Shown here: piece by piece, positions 17,731 to 26,331 of the stretch
Position numbering within the stretch: position 1 is the stretch's first letter
Layout of the letters: each line of letters opens with the position of its first letter
Origin: Bradyrhizobium genosp. SA-3
Lineage (GTDB): Bacteria > Pseudomonadota > Alphaproteobacteria > Rhizobiales > Xanthobacteraceae
DNA: 63,174 nt
Direction of reading: 5' to 3'
Assembly: GCF_004212635.1 (NCBI RefSeq)
Contig: NZ_PSRT01000040.1
Coordinates: forward strand, 1 to 63,174
Made by a program: the position numbers and the translations under genes
Notes under the pieces: model-generated
What the model saw: the letters and a program-made list of their open reading frames with translations, nothing else
Databases searched by the model: none
What the model was told of the DNA's origin: nothing

Positions 17731-18837
17731 ATGGCGCGTCTTGAACTCAACGCTGTCGGCAAGTCGTTCGGCCCGGTCTGCTGCGCCGAGGATGTTTCGC
17801 TGGCCGTCGAGCCCGGCGAGATCGTCGCGGTGTTCGGCCCGTCCGGCAGCGGCAAGACCGTGCTCTTGCGCATGATTGCTGGCATGTTCGAACCGGACGA
17901 AGGCGACATTCTGGTCGGCGGTCAATCGATCGTCGGGGCGCCGCCCGAGCAGCGCGGGATCGGCATGGCGTTCCAGAACTTCGCCCTGTTTCCTCACATG
18001 AGTGCGCAGGCCAACATCGCAAGCGGCTTGCGTGCCAGGGCGGGCGCGGCCGAAGTCGCGAGCCGGGTCAAATCGATCAGCCGGCTTCTGAAGATCGAGC
18101 ATGTGCTCGGCCACATGCCCCGCGAATTGTCGAACGGGCAGAAGCAACGCACCGCGCTTGCCCGCGCGCTGATCGGCAATCCCGATGTGCTGCTGCTCGA
18201 TGATCCCTTGCGCAACGTCGATGCCAAGCTTCGCTACGAAATGCGGCTCGAATTGCCAAGCCTGTTGCGGCGGAGCTCGGCTGCGGTGCTCTATGTCACC
18301 CAGGACTATCGGGAGGCGATGGCGATCGCCGACCAGATCGCGGTCCTGGTCGACGGGCAGCTGGTGCAGGTCGCGCGTCCCGAGGAGATCTATGCCAGGC
18401 CGGCATCCGTTGCCGTCGCGCGGCTGTTCGGCGATCCCAGCATCAATCTGGCGGAGGTCGAGCCGGCCGCGGCGCAGGGCGGTCTCAGCGCGGAGGTGGC
18501 GGGGACGTTCGTTCGTCTCGATGCCGCCGACCGTGCGGCCGTCGATCATGGTCCGTGCTGGCTTGGTGTGCGCCCGGATGATCTCGTCATCACCCGCCAA
18601 CCAGGCGAAAATGCCATTCCGGCGCGCATCGTCGCCATCACGCCGATGCACGAAAAAGCTGTGCTGCTGCTGCGCTTCTCCGACGGGACCGAATGGCTGG
18701 CCGCCCTGCCACAGGACGCCGCCATGGCAAGTGCGGAGGATGGCGTCTTCGTTCGATTCGCGCCGGAGGCGGCTCTCTTGTTTGACCGCACGACAGGCCG
18801 GCGTTTGGACCTGTCGCCTCGGCGGCAGGCGGCATGA
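17731..18837 (+). CDS. ABC transporter ATP-binding protein 1, degenerate catalytic site
   Basis: A 368-residue MalK-type ATPase with a C-terminal regulatory (TOBE-like) domain. Walker A is GPSGSGKT (36-43), the Q-loop Gln82 is present, and the signature is LSNGQ (133-137) rather than LSGGQ. Walker B ends LLLDDP, so the catalytic Glu is Asp158. The H-loop histidine is replaced by Gln191 (YVTQDYREA). Two catalytic substitutions suggest this half hydrolyses ATP poorly and works with the intact catalytic residues of the neighbouring ATPase. This pairing resembles the GlpS/GlpT pair of rhizobial glycerol importers (from memory). Confidence 0.88.
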   Translation: MARLELNAVGKSFGPVCCAEDVSLAVEPGEIVAVFGPSGSGKTVLLRMIAGMFEPDEGDILVGGQSIVGAPPEQRGIGMAFQNFALFPHMSAQANIASGLRARAGAAEVASRVKSISRLLKIEHVLGHMPRELSNGQKQRTALARALIGNPDVLLLDDPLRNVDAKLRYEMRLELPSLLRRSSAAVLYVTQDYREAMAIADQIAVLVDGQLVQVARPEEIYARPASVAVARLFGDPSINLAEVEPAAAQGGLSAEVAGTFVRLDAADRAAVDHGPCWLGVRPDDLVITRQPGENAIPARIVAITPMHEKAVLLLRFSDGTEWLAALPQDAAMASAEDGVFVRFAPEAALLFDRTTGRRLDLSPRRQAA

Positions 18838-18847
18838 TGGGAGCGCT

Positions 18848-19969
18848 ATGAGGATGGGCGTGCTGGAGATCAGGAAGGTCGACAAGGTCTACCAGAGCCG
18901 CGGCAAGCCGCCGGTTCACGCCGTGCGCGCGCTGGATATGGAGGTCGACAAGGGGGAGATCGTCGCGCTGTTGGGGTCGTCGGGCTGCGGCAAGACCTCG
19001 ACCCTGCGGATGATCGCGGGCTTCGAGAGCGTCACCTCGGGGACGATCACGCTCGGCCAGCGCCGGATCGACGAATTGCCGCCGGCGAGGCGCAAGGTGG
19101 CGATGGCCTTTGAAGGCTATTCGCTCTATCCGCCGCTCACCGTTCGCGAAAACATCGCCTTCGCCTTGAAGGCGCAGCAGCTCTCGCATGGCGAGGTCTC
19201 CCGCCGGGTCGAGGCGATCGCGCGTCTGGTGGAAATCGAGGACATTCTCGACAGCTATCCGCGCTCGATCTCCGGGGGGCAGCAGCAACGCGTCTCGCTG
19301 GCGCGCGCCTTGGTGCGCGACGCCGATCTGTATCTGCTGGACGAGCCGATGGGCCAGCTCGAGCCGCAGCTCCGCGCGGTGCTGCGCGGCCGGATCAAGG
19401 GGCTGCTTGCCGAGCGCGGGATGACGGCGATATTCGTCACCCATGACCAGACCGAGGCGAGTGCGCTCGCCGACCGTATCGCGGTCATGGAAGACGGCGT
19501 GCTCCAGCAGTTCGCAAGCGAACGGGAGTTGAAGGATCATCCCGCGAACCTGTTCGTTGCGAGCTTCATCGGCGAGCCTCCGATGAACCTGCTCGAGACC
19601 GAGGTCGCTCGCGCCGACGGCGGCTTCCGTCTCTCGATCGGCCCGGATGTCGCGTTCCAGCTCGACGGGCGGACGCTCGACCCGGCCGCGGGCCGCGCGC
19701 TCGAGCAGAGCCCGCGTGTCCGGATCGGCATCAGGCCGCAGAAGATTTCCGTCGGCAACGGGGATGTGCGCGTGCGCGTCGTCTCAAACCAGTGGCTCGG
19801 CGACCAGTCGCATGTCGCGGGCGAACGCGAGGGCCGTCTCCTCATCGCGGTGACGCCGAACAAGATCGCCGCGCGACCCGGGGACATTATCCCCTTCGCG
19901 CTGGAGACGCGGCACCTTCATGTGTTCGGCGCCGACGGCAACTGCATTCGCCACGCGGAGGCAGCTTGA
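18848..19969 (+). CDS. ABC transporter ATP-binding protein 2
   Basis: A 373-residue MalK-type ATPase. Walker A is GSSGCGKT (43-50), the signature is ISGGQQQR (141-148), Walker B is LYLLDEP with catalytic Glu166, and the H-loop is His199 (FVTHDQTEA). The Q-loop glutamine is replaced by Glu89 (MAFEGYSLYP), and the D-loop reads GQLEP rather than the usual LD. A C-terminal TOBE-like domain follows. ATG 18848 lies 4 bases after GGGAG. It sits 10 bp after ATPase 1 and is expected to form a heterodimer with it. Confidence 0.88.
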   Translation: MRMGVLEIRKVDKVYQSRGKPPVHAVRALDMEVDKGEIVALLGSSGCGKTSTLRMIAGFESVTSGTITLGQRRIDELPPARRKVAMAFEGYSLYPPLTVRENIAFALKAQQLSHGEVSRRVEAIARLVEIEDILDSYPRSISGGQQQRVSLARALVRDADLYLLDEPMGQLEPQLRAVLRGRIKGLLAERGMTAIFVTHDQTEASALADRIAVMEDGVLQQFASERELKDHPANLFVASFIGEPPMNLLETEVARADGGFRLSIGPDVAFQLDGRTLDPAAGRALEQSPRVRIGIRPQKISVGNGDVRVRVVSNQWLGDQSHVAGEREGRLLIAVTPNKIAARPGDIIPFALETRHLHVFGADGNCIRHAEAA

Positions 19970-19971
19970 TC

Positions 19972-21552
19972 ATGAGCACCGCCTCGGGCCGCGACGTCAT
20001 CATCGGCATTGATGCCGGCACGTCCTTGATCAAGACAGTCGCGTTCACGCGCGATGGCCGGCAGCTCGGCGAATACGCGCTTCCGAACAGCTACACGACG
20101 TCGGCCGGCGGACATGTCGAGCAGGACATGACGCGGACCTGGAACGATACTGTCGCCGCACTGCGCGGTCTGGGAGCGGCGATACCCGATCTTGCCTCGC
20201 GGCTCGCCGCCATCGCGGTGACAGGGCAGGGCGATGGCACCTGGCTGATCGACGATGATGGGCATCCCGTCGCGCCGGCCCTGCTCTGGCTCGACTCGCG
20301 TGCTGCCAGTCTCGTCGGGGACATCCGCGCCAGCGAGCGCAATGCGGCGCTCTATCGGCGGACCGGCTCGGGGCTGAACGCCTGCCAGCAGGGGCCGCAA
20401 CTGGCCTGGTTGCAGGCGCATGCGCCCGAGAGCCTGTCGCGCGCCCGCACGGCCTTTCATTGCAAGGACTGGCTCTATTTCCTGCTCACCGGCGAGCGTG
20501 CGACCGATCCGTCGGAGGCAACCTTCTCCTGCGGCGATTTCCGCAAGCGCCGCTTTGACGCGGAAACGGCGCGCCTGATCGGAATCGCCGATTGCATGGC
20601 CCTGTTTCCGGACGTCGTCGACGGCGTCGTGACCACGCATCCGCTGAATGCCGGCGCAGCGCTCGAGATCGGACTGCCGCAGGGCGTTCCGGTCTCGCTC
20701 GGCTATGTCGACGTCATCTGCAATGCGCTAGGGGCCGGGCTCTACGATCCGGCGCCGGATGTCGGCTGCACCATCATCGGCTCGACCGGCATGCATATGC
20801 GGCTGGCGCCAAGCGCCGATGCGGTGGTCCTCAACGCCGAGGCGACCGGCTATACCATGCCGTTTCCGGTCTCCGGTCACTATGCCCAGATGCAATCGAA
20901 CATGGCGGCGACGCTGAACATCGACTGGCTCCTCGACCTCGCGCGCGATCTGTTCGCCGCGGAGGGCATTACGCGTTCGCGCGCCGATCTGATCGGCAGG
21001 CTCGATGAGCGCGTCATGCAGGCGCATCCCGGCGAACTCCTGTTTCATCCCTTCATCTCCGATGCAGGCGAGCGGGGACCATTCGTCGCGCACGAGGCAT
21101 GCGCACAATTCCTGGGCCTGCGAACACGCCACGGCTATTGGGATCTGATGCGCGCGGTCATGGAAGGGCTCGCCTTCGCCGCCCGTGATTGCTATGCCGC
21201 GATGGGCGCGCTGCCGCGGGACGTGCGCATCACCGGTGGCGCGGCGCGAAGCCGGGCGCTCGGCGCGATCCTTGGTGCTGCGCTGGAATGCAACGTTCGT
21301 GTCTGTAGTCGTGGCGAAGCGGGAGCCGCGGGTGCCGCCATGATCGCGGCGGTGGCGACCGGTCTCTATCCGGACATGAGCGCCTGTACGGATGTGTGGG
21401 TGCGGCCGTATCTCGCTGCGCCGCAAACGCCGGATGCGGTCTTGGCGTCGCACTATGCGCGGCTGTTTCCGGCCTATCTCGAGGCCAGGCTCGCGGCGCG
21501 GCCGGTCTGGAAGCAACTCGCGGCCGTGCGTGCGGGAGCCGGTCATGCCTAA
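19972..21552 (+). CDS. FGGY-family carbohydrate kinase, erythritol-kinase-like
   Basis: A 526-residue kinase. IIGIDAGTSLIKTVAFTRDG is the N-terminal phosphate loop, IAVTGQGDGTWLIDDDG the family middle motif, and VRITGGAARSRALGAILGAA the C-terminal ATP-binding signature. Length and the GTWLIDDDG block resemble erythritol kinases (EryA) more than glycerol kinase, but no substrate is certain. It begins 2 bp after the second ATPase and overlaps the next gene by 8 bp, so imported substrate is probably phosphorylated at once. Confidence 0.82.
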   Translation: MSTASGRDVIIGIDAGTSLIKTVAFTRDGRQLGEYALPNSYTTSAGGHVEQDMTRTWNDTVAALRGLGAAIPDLASRLAAIAVTGQGDGTWLIDDDGHPVAPALLWLDSRAASLVGDIRASERNAALYRRTGSGLNACQQGPQLAWLQAHAPESLSRARTAFHCKDWLYFLLTGERATDPSEATFSCGDFRKRRFDAETARLIGIADCMALFPDVVDGVVTTHPLNAGAALEIGLPQGVPVSLGYVDVICNALGAGLYDPAPDVGCTIIGSTGMHMRLAPSADAVVLNAEATGYTMPFPVSGHYAQMQSNMAATLNIDWLLDLARDLFAAEGITRSRADLIGRLDERVMQAHPGELLFHPFISDAGERGPFVAHEACAQFLGLRTRHGYWDLMRAVMEGLAFAARDCYAAMGALPRDVRITGGAARSRALGAILGAALECNVRVCSRGEAGAAGAAMIAAVATGLYPDMSACTDVWVRPYLAAPQTPDAVLASHYARLFPAYLEARLAARPVWKQLAAVRAGAGHA

Positions 21553-22585
21553 GACCATTGCCATCGTCGGTGACCGCTTCATGCTGCCGAGCGTCTTTGC
21601 CGAACGCATCACGGCGGCTTGCGGCAACGACATCGACATCCGCATCCTGGAGCAGCCCTGGCCGGACGAGCCAATGGAGCACGGCTATGCCGGCTCGAAG
21701 CTCGACGGATTGAAGGAGTTCATGGGCGACCCCGACGAGGTCGCGGATTTCATCGGCGATGCCGCGCTGCTGGTCACGCATCTCGCGCCGATCTCGCGGT
21801 CGATGCTGCAGCGGCTGCCGAAGCTTAAGTTCATTGCGGTGTCGCGCGGCGGTCCGGTCAACATTGACATGCAGGCAGCGCGCGATCACAAGGTGCTCGT
21901 GGTCAACACGCCCGGCCGCAATGCCAGTGCGGTGGCGGAGTTCACCATCGGCGCCATTCTCGCCGAAACTCGCCTGATCCGCAGCGGGCACGAATCCTTA
22001 CGCGGCGGCGAATGGCGCGGCGATCTCTATCGCGCCGACCGCACCGGGCGCGAGCTCGGTGAGATGACCGTCGGCATCGTCGGCTATGGCGCGATCGGAA
22101 CCCGCGTCGTGAAGCTGCTCAAGGCGTTCGGCTGCAGGATCCTGGTGGCGGATCCATATGTCCAGCTCAGCGCGCAGGATCGCAATGACGGCGTCGAGCA
22201 CGTCGGCTTGAGCGAGCTCTTGGCGCGCGCCGACGTGATCAGCCTGCATGCGCGGGTGACCGCCGAGACCACCGGCTTCATCGATCGCGCGGCGTTGGCA
22301 CAGGTCAAGCCGGGCGCCATCTTCATCAATACGGCGCGGGGGCCGCTGGTCGACTACACGGCGCTTTACGAGGCGCTCTCCGCCGGGCGGCTCGGCGGGG
22401 CCATGCTCGACACCTTTGCCGTGGAGCCGGTGCCGGCCGACTGGCCGCTCCTGCAGCTGCCCAACGTCACGCTGACGCCCCACATTGCGGGGGCCTCGTT
22501 GCGCACCGTCACCATTGCCGCCGATCAGGCAGCCGAGGAGGTTCGCCGCTATCTCGCCGGCGAGCCGCCACTCAATCCGTGCTGA
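21545..22585 (+). CDS. D-isomer 2-hydroxyacid dehydrogenase family protein
   Basis: A 346-residue NAD(P)-dependent dehydrogenase related to phosphoglycerate dehydrogenase. The Rossmann motif GYGAIG lies at residues 180-185. The catalytic Arg is in INTARGPLVD, and the catalytic His is in LTPHIAGASL. The ATG at 21545 lies 8 bp inside the end of the kinase gene, indicating coupling. It may oxidise or reduce a 4- or 5-carbon sugar acid in the same pathway; the substrate is unknown. Confidence 0.87.
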   Translation: MPKTIAIVGDRFMLPSVFAERITAACGNDIDIRILEQPWPDEPMEHGYAGSKLDGLKEFMGDPDEVADFIGDAALLVTHLAPISRSMLQRLPKLKFIAVSRGGPVNIDMQAARDHKVLVVNTPGRNASAVAEFTIGAILAETRLIRSGHESLRGGEWRGDLYRADRTGRELGEMTVGIVGYGAIGTRVVKLLKAFGCRILVADPYVQLSAQDRNDGVEHVGLSELLARADVISLHARVTAETTGFIDRAALAQVKPGAIFINTARGPLVDYTALYEALSAGRLGGAMLDTFAVEPVPADWPLLQLPNVTLTPHIAGASLRTVTIAADQAAEEVRRYLAGEPPLNPC

Positions 22586-22604
22586 AGACGAAAGGTATCT
22601 TGCC

Positions 22605-23354
22605 ATGACCCGTGAGGAGCGACAGTTGCGCGAGGCGATCATCGCCAAGTGCCGATGGATGAACGCTTCAGGGCTCAATCAGGGGACGTCAGGCAACATC
22701 TCCGCTCGCTACAAAGATCGGATGCTGATCACGCCATCGGCGACGCCCTATGACGCGATGAAGCCGGAGATGATCGCCTCGATGCCGCTTGAAAGTGACT
22801 ACGGCACCTGGGATGGGCCGTTGCAGCCGTCGACCGAATGGCGCTTCCATCTCGACATCATGCGCGGCCGTCCCGACGTCGGCAGCGTCGTCCATACCCA
22901 TTCCACCTACGCCACGGTGCTTGCGATCGCGCGCAAGCCGATCCCGGCATGCCACTACATGATGGCCGCGTTCGGGGGCAATGACATCCGCTGCGCCGGC
23001 TACGCGCGCTACGGCACGGCGGAATTATCCGAGCTGGCGCTCGCCGCGCTCGAAGGCCGCAACGGCTGCCTGCTGGCCAATCATGGCATGATCGCGGTCG
23101 GCGCCAACCTCGACAAGGCGATGTGGCTGGCGGTCGAGCTCGAGACCATCGCACGCCAATATTACCTCTCGCTGGCATTGGGATCGCCGCACATTCTCAG
23201 CGAAGCGGAGATCGCCGACACGGCGAAGGGGTTCTCGACCTATGGCCTCCAGCAACCCAAATCCAAGGCGTCGAAGGCAAAGCCGGGTAAGGCAGGCGCA
23301 TCTGCAAGGGCGGCCGCGCGACAGCGGATCGAGAAGAAGCGCAGCAGGACGTGA
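22605..23354 (+). CDS. class II aldolase, L-fuculose-phosphate-aldolase-like
   Basis: A 249-residue aldolase. NQGTSGNISARYKDRMLITP forms the phosphate pocket, VVHTHSTYATVLAIA supplies two zinc histidines, and ANHGMIAVGANLDKAM the third. The core is FucA-sized (about 215 residues) and is followed by a Lys/Ala/Arg-rich tail of about 30 residues (KSKASKAKPGKAGASARAAA), an unusual basic extension. It lies in the kinase-dehydrogenase operon and probably splits the phosphorylated product into a triose phosphate and an aldehyde. Its TGA overlaps the GlpD start. Confidence 0.87.
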   Translation: MTREERQLREAIIAKCRWMNASGLNQGTSGNISARYKDRMLITPSATPYDAMKPEMIASMPLESDYGTWDGPLQPSTEWRFHLDIMRGRPDVGSVVHTHSTYATVLAIARKPIPACHYMMAAFGGNDIRCAGYARYGTAELSELALAALEGRNGCLLANHGMIAVGANLDKAMWLAVELETIARQYYLSLALGSPHILSEAEIADTAKGFSTYGLQQPKSKASKAKPGKAGASARAAARQRIEKKRSRT

Positions 23355-24862
23355 TGACGCAGACTGCGCCGCGCGCGGGCAGGGATCATGGGCTGGTCGA
23401 CATCGCGATTATTGGCGGTGGCATCAACGGAGCCGGCATCGCGCGGGATGCGGCGGGCCGCGGCCTGAAGGTCCTGCTATGCGAGAAGGGTGACTTCGCC
23501 GAAGGCACCTCGTCGCGCTCTGGCAAGCTCGTTCACGGCGGCTTGCGCTATCTCGAATACTATGAATTTCGCTTAGTGCGCGAAGCCTTGATCGAGCGCG
23601 AGGTCTTGCTCGCGTCCGCACCGCACATCATTTGGCCGATGCGCTTCGTCCTGCCGCACTCGCCGGAGCAGCGGCCGGCCTGGCTGATCCGCACCGGCTT
23701 GTTTCTCTACGACCATCTCGGCGGCCGCAAGCGGCTGTGGGCGAGCCGCAGCCTCGATCTGGCGCACACTCCTGAAGGCGCGCCGCTGCGCTCCGAATTC
23801 AGGCGCGGCTTTGAATATTCGGATTGCTGGGTCGATGACGCACGGCTCGTGATCCTCAATCTGGTTGATGCCGCGCGCAACGGCGCCATCATCCTGCCCC
23901 GCACCCGCGCCCTAAGTGCGCGCCGGGAAGGGGACGCATGGCAGCTGGAGATGCAGGGGGATGACGGCGGAGCCCAGATCGTCCGGGCGCGCGCGCTGGT
24001 CAACGCGGCAGGGCCGTGGGTCCAGGACGTTGTGCAAGATGTCGTCGGGCTGAATTCGTCGCACAATGTGCGGCTGGTCAAGGGCAGCCATATCGTGGTG
24101 CCGAAATTCTGGAGCGGAGCGCAGGCCTATCTGCTCCAGAACGAGGACCGTCGCGTCATCTTCGTCAATCCTTACGAGAAAGACCTCGCACTGATTGGCA
24201 CGACGGACATCTCCTACGGCGGCCGCGCGGAGGATGTCGCAATCGACGACAGCGAGATCGCCTATCTGCTCGGCGTATTGCGCCGTTACTTTCGCGTCCC
24301 CCCGGCAGAGCAGGAGATCGTTCATGCGTTTTCAGGTGTCCGGCCGCTCTATGATGACAATGCCGAAAACCCATCGGCGGTGACGCGCGACTATGTTTTC
24401 GAGGTTCATGGCGAGCAGGGCGTGCCGCCGCTGCTCTCGATCTTCGGTGGCAAGATCACGACCTACCGTCGGCTCGCGGAGCATGCGTTGCAGCGACTTG
24501 AGGCATGGTTTCCGAAGATGTCGCCGGGCTGGACGGCGGGAAGGCCGCTGCCCGGCGGCGACATCGGTGGTGACTTCGATGCCTTCATCGTCCAGCTGGC
24601 AGGCGAATATTCCGATCTTCCGCGCAAGCTGATCCACCATTATGCGCGCCTGTATGGTACGCGGGCACGCGAACTGCTTGGCTCGGCCCACGTCTCGGCC
24701 GATCTCGGTCGGCATTTCGGTGGAGACTTTTACGAGCGTGAGGCCACGTTTTTGCGCGAGAGCGAGTGGGCCAGGGAGCCTCAGGACTTTCTGGATCGGC
24801 GTACCAAACATGGCTTGCATCTGATAGCGGCGCAACGGGACGCCTTTGCGAGCTTTATCTAA
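23354..24862 (+). CDS. glpD: glycerol-3-phosphate dehydrogenase (FAD), GlpD/EryB-like
   Basis: A 502-residue flavoprotein. The FAD loop GGGINGAGIARDAAGRG starts at residue 21. GTSSRSGKLVHGGLRYLEYY is the strong GlpD signature, and FSGVRPLYDD and SIFGGKITTYRRLAEHAL complete the fold. It would oxidise glycerol-3-phosphate to dihydroxyacetone phosphate with transfer to quinone. The erythritol-phosphate enzyme EryB is close in sequence, and the adjacent EryA-like kinase makes that an alternative. ATG 23354 overlaps the aldolase stop; a GTG 3 bp earlier is equally possible. Confidence 0.88.
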   Translation: MTQTAPRAGRDHGLVDIAIIGGGINGAGIARDAAGRGLKVLLCEKGDFAEGTSSRSGKLVHGGLRYLEYYEFRLVREALIEREVLLASAPHIIWPMRFVLPHSPEQRPAWLIRTGLFLYDHLGGRKRLWASRSLDLAHTPEGAPLRSEFRRGFEYSDCWVDDARLVILNLVDAARNGAIILPRTRALSARREGDAWQLEMQGDDGGAQIVRARALVNAAGPWVQDVVQDVVGLNSSHNVRLVKGSHIVVPKFWSGAQAYLLQNEDRRVIFVNPYEKDLALIGTTDISYGGRAEDVAIDDSEIAYLLGVLRRYFRVPPAEQEIVHAFSGVRPLYDDNAENPSAVTRDYVFEVHGEQGVPPLLSIFGGKITTYRRLAEHALQRLEAWFPKMSPGWTAGRPLPGGDIGGDFDAFIVQLAGEYSDLPRKLIHHYARLYGTRARELLGSAHVSADLGRHFGGDFYEREATFLRESEWAREPQDFLDRRTKHGLHLIAAQRDAFASFI

Positions 24863-24882
24863 TTCGCCTGTGCCCGCGCGAG

Positions 24883-24903
24883 GCCGGGCGAAAGCTGCCC
24901 GGC
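24883..24903. terminator. hairpin after glpD, copy 1
   Basis: GCCGGGC (24883-24889) and GCCCGGC (24897-24903) form a perfect 7-bp stem with a 7-base loop 20 bp after the glpD stop. No T run follows, so termination would be weak. The same stem recurs 83 bp downstream. Confidence 0.4.
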
Positions 24904-24929
24904 GCGAGCCGACCCTCTTTCATCATCTC

Positions 24930-24946
24930 GACACATATGTCATGAT
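24930..24946. promoter_or_regulatory. ACATATGT palindrome upstream of the Ugp-like operon
   Basis: GACACATATGTC contains the 8-bp palindrome ACATATGT (24933-24940) and overlaps GTCATGAT (24939-24946). Both words recur upstream of the zinc dehydrogenase at 31723-31742, next to the second SorC regulator. It is a candidate operator for that regulator, about 55 bp before the binding-protein start. Confidence 0.5.
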
Positions 24947-24965
24947 AGGAATACAAATGTAAAAA

Positions 24966-24984
24966 GCCGGGCGTCCTGCCCGGC
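24966..24984 (-). terminator. hairpin copy 2, just before the Ugp-like binding-protein gene
   Basis: GCCGGGC (24966-24972) and GCCCGGC (24978-24984) form a 7-bp stem with loop GTCCT, preceded by AAAAA. Read on the reverse strand it is a stem followed by TTTTT, the form of a Rho-independent terminator. In the forward transcript it would fold directly upstream of the GGGAGGG ribosome site of the next gene. Confidence 0.5.
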
Positions 24985-24999
24985 CAGGGAGGGCTGCCT

Positions 25000-26331
25000 A
25001 TGGGTAGGAAAGTCGCATTCATTGCGGCCTTGTTCGGCGTGTTGGCATTGGCCGGTCCGGTACAGGCGCGGGTCGAGGTGCAATGGTGGCACGCCATGAG
25101 CGGCGTCCTGGCCGACCGGCTCAATGAGCTTGTCGAGAAGTTCAACACATCGCAGGACAAATACACCGTCGTCGCCGTCGCCAAGGGCAATTATGATGAG
25201 GTCACGAACGGGGTGATCGCCGCCTATCGCGCCAAGCGGCCACCGGAAATGGTGCAGATCGCCGAGCGCGGTTACATGACGATGCTGCTCTCGGGGGCCG
25301 TAGTACCCGTTCAGGACTTGATGGACCAGAAGGGTTACAAGATCGACTTCTCGGACTTCATCAAGCCTGTGGCAAGCTTCTGGAGCTACAAGGGTCGGAT
25401 GTCGGCGATGCCGTTCAACTCATCGACGCCGATCTTCTGGTACAACAAGGATCACTTCCAGAAGGCCGGTTTCGACAAGCCGGCCGACACCTGGCAGGAG
25501 TTGGAGAAGCAGCTCTACACGATCAAGTCCAAGGGCATTAGCGAATGCGGCACGGTGCTGCCCGGCGATTTCTACTGGAGCCTGCTTGAGAACTACAGCG
25601 CCATCAACAACCAGCCTTACGGGACGCTCGCGAACGGCTTTGACGGGCTTGGGACCGAGTTCGTCTACAACAAAACCAAGGTGGTCTCGCAAGTCGCGCG
25701 CTTGAAGAAGTGGCTCGACGACGGCGTGATGCAGATCGCGGGCCAGGGCTTCAGCCCAGAGCAATTGTTCACGTCGGGACGGTGCTCGACGTTCGTCAAT
25801 TCGACCGCATCGCACGGCAATATCGAGCGCAATGCGACCATCAACTGGAGCGCGACCTTCCTGCCGCACGAGAGCGATATCAATCCGCCCCTCAACAGCA
25901 CCATCGGCGGCGGCGCTATCTGGGTCCTGAAGGGCCACACGCCGGAGCGATACGAGGCCGTCGCGGCCTTTCTGAACTTTGTCGCCCAGCCGGAAACCCA
26001 GGTGTGGTGGCATGGCGCAACCGGCTACGTTCCCGCCACGAACCGGGCCTATGCGCTTGCGCGGGAACGTGGCTACTACAAGGATCACCCGACCAGAGAA
26101 ATTGCCGTGCTACAGCTCTCGCGTGGCACGCCGAATGAGAACTCGCGCGGCTTCCGCTTCGGCAATTTCGTGCAGACGATGCTGGCCCAGCGCCAGGAGG
26201 TGGAGGCTGTCTTTGCCGGTCAGAAGCAGCCGCAGCAGGCGATGGATGACGCGGTCAAGCGGGGCAACGAGATCTTGCGGCAATTCGAGAAGCTCAACGC
26301 CGGGAAGACTCCGGAAACCGAGCGTCCATGA
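25000..26331 (+). CDS. ugpB: ABC transporter glycerol-3-phosphate-type binding protein, UgpB-like
   Basis: A 443-residue Sec-exported binding protein; the signal is KVAFIAALFGVLALAGPVQA. The mature start VEVQWWHAMSGVLADRLNEL is the UgpB signature, with MPFNSSTPIFWYNKDHFQKA and LPGDFYWSLLENYSAINNQP following. UgpB binds glycerol-3-phosphate or glycerophosphodiesters. ATG 25000 lies 6 bases after GGGAGGG. Permeases follow by overlap, then a phosphodiesterase and PhoD, which fits phosphorus or glycerol-phosphate scavenging. Confidence 0.88.
   Translation: MGRKVAFIAALFGVLALAGPVQARVEVQWWHAMSGVLADRLNELVEKFNTSQDKYTVVAVAKGNYDEVTNGVIAAYRAKRPPEMVQIAERGYMTMLLSGAVVPVQDLMDQKGYKIDFSDFIKPVASFWSYKGRMSAMPFNSSTPIFWYNKDHFQKAGFDKPADTWQELEKQLYTIKSKGISECGTVLPGDFYWSLLENYSAINNQPYGTLANGFDGLGTEFVYNKTKVVSQVARLKKWLDDGVMQIAGQGFSPEQLFTSGRCSTFVNSTASHGNIERNATINWSATFLPHESDINPPLNSTIGGGAIWVLKGHTPERYEAVAAFLNFVAQPETQVWWHGATGYVPATNRAYALARERGYYKDHPTREIAVLQLSRGTPNENSRGFRFGNFVQTMLAQRQEVEAVFAGQKQPQQAMDDAVKRGNEILRQFEKLNAGKTPETERP

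Noticed and set aside
24925..24960. Pho box upstream of ugpB
   Set aside because: TGTCAT is present once, but the two 11-bp spaced repeats of a PhoB site were not seen; the palindrome fits a SorC-type operator better.
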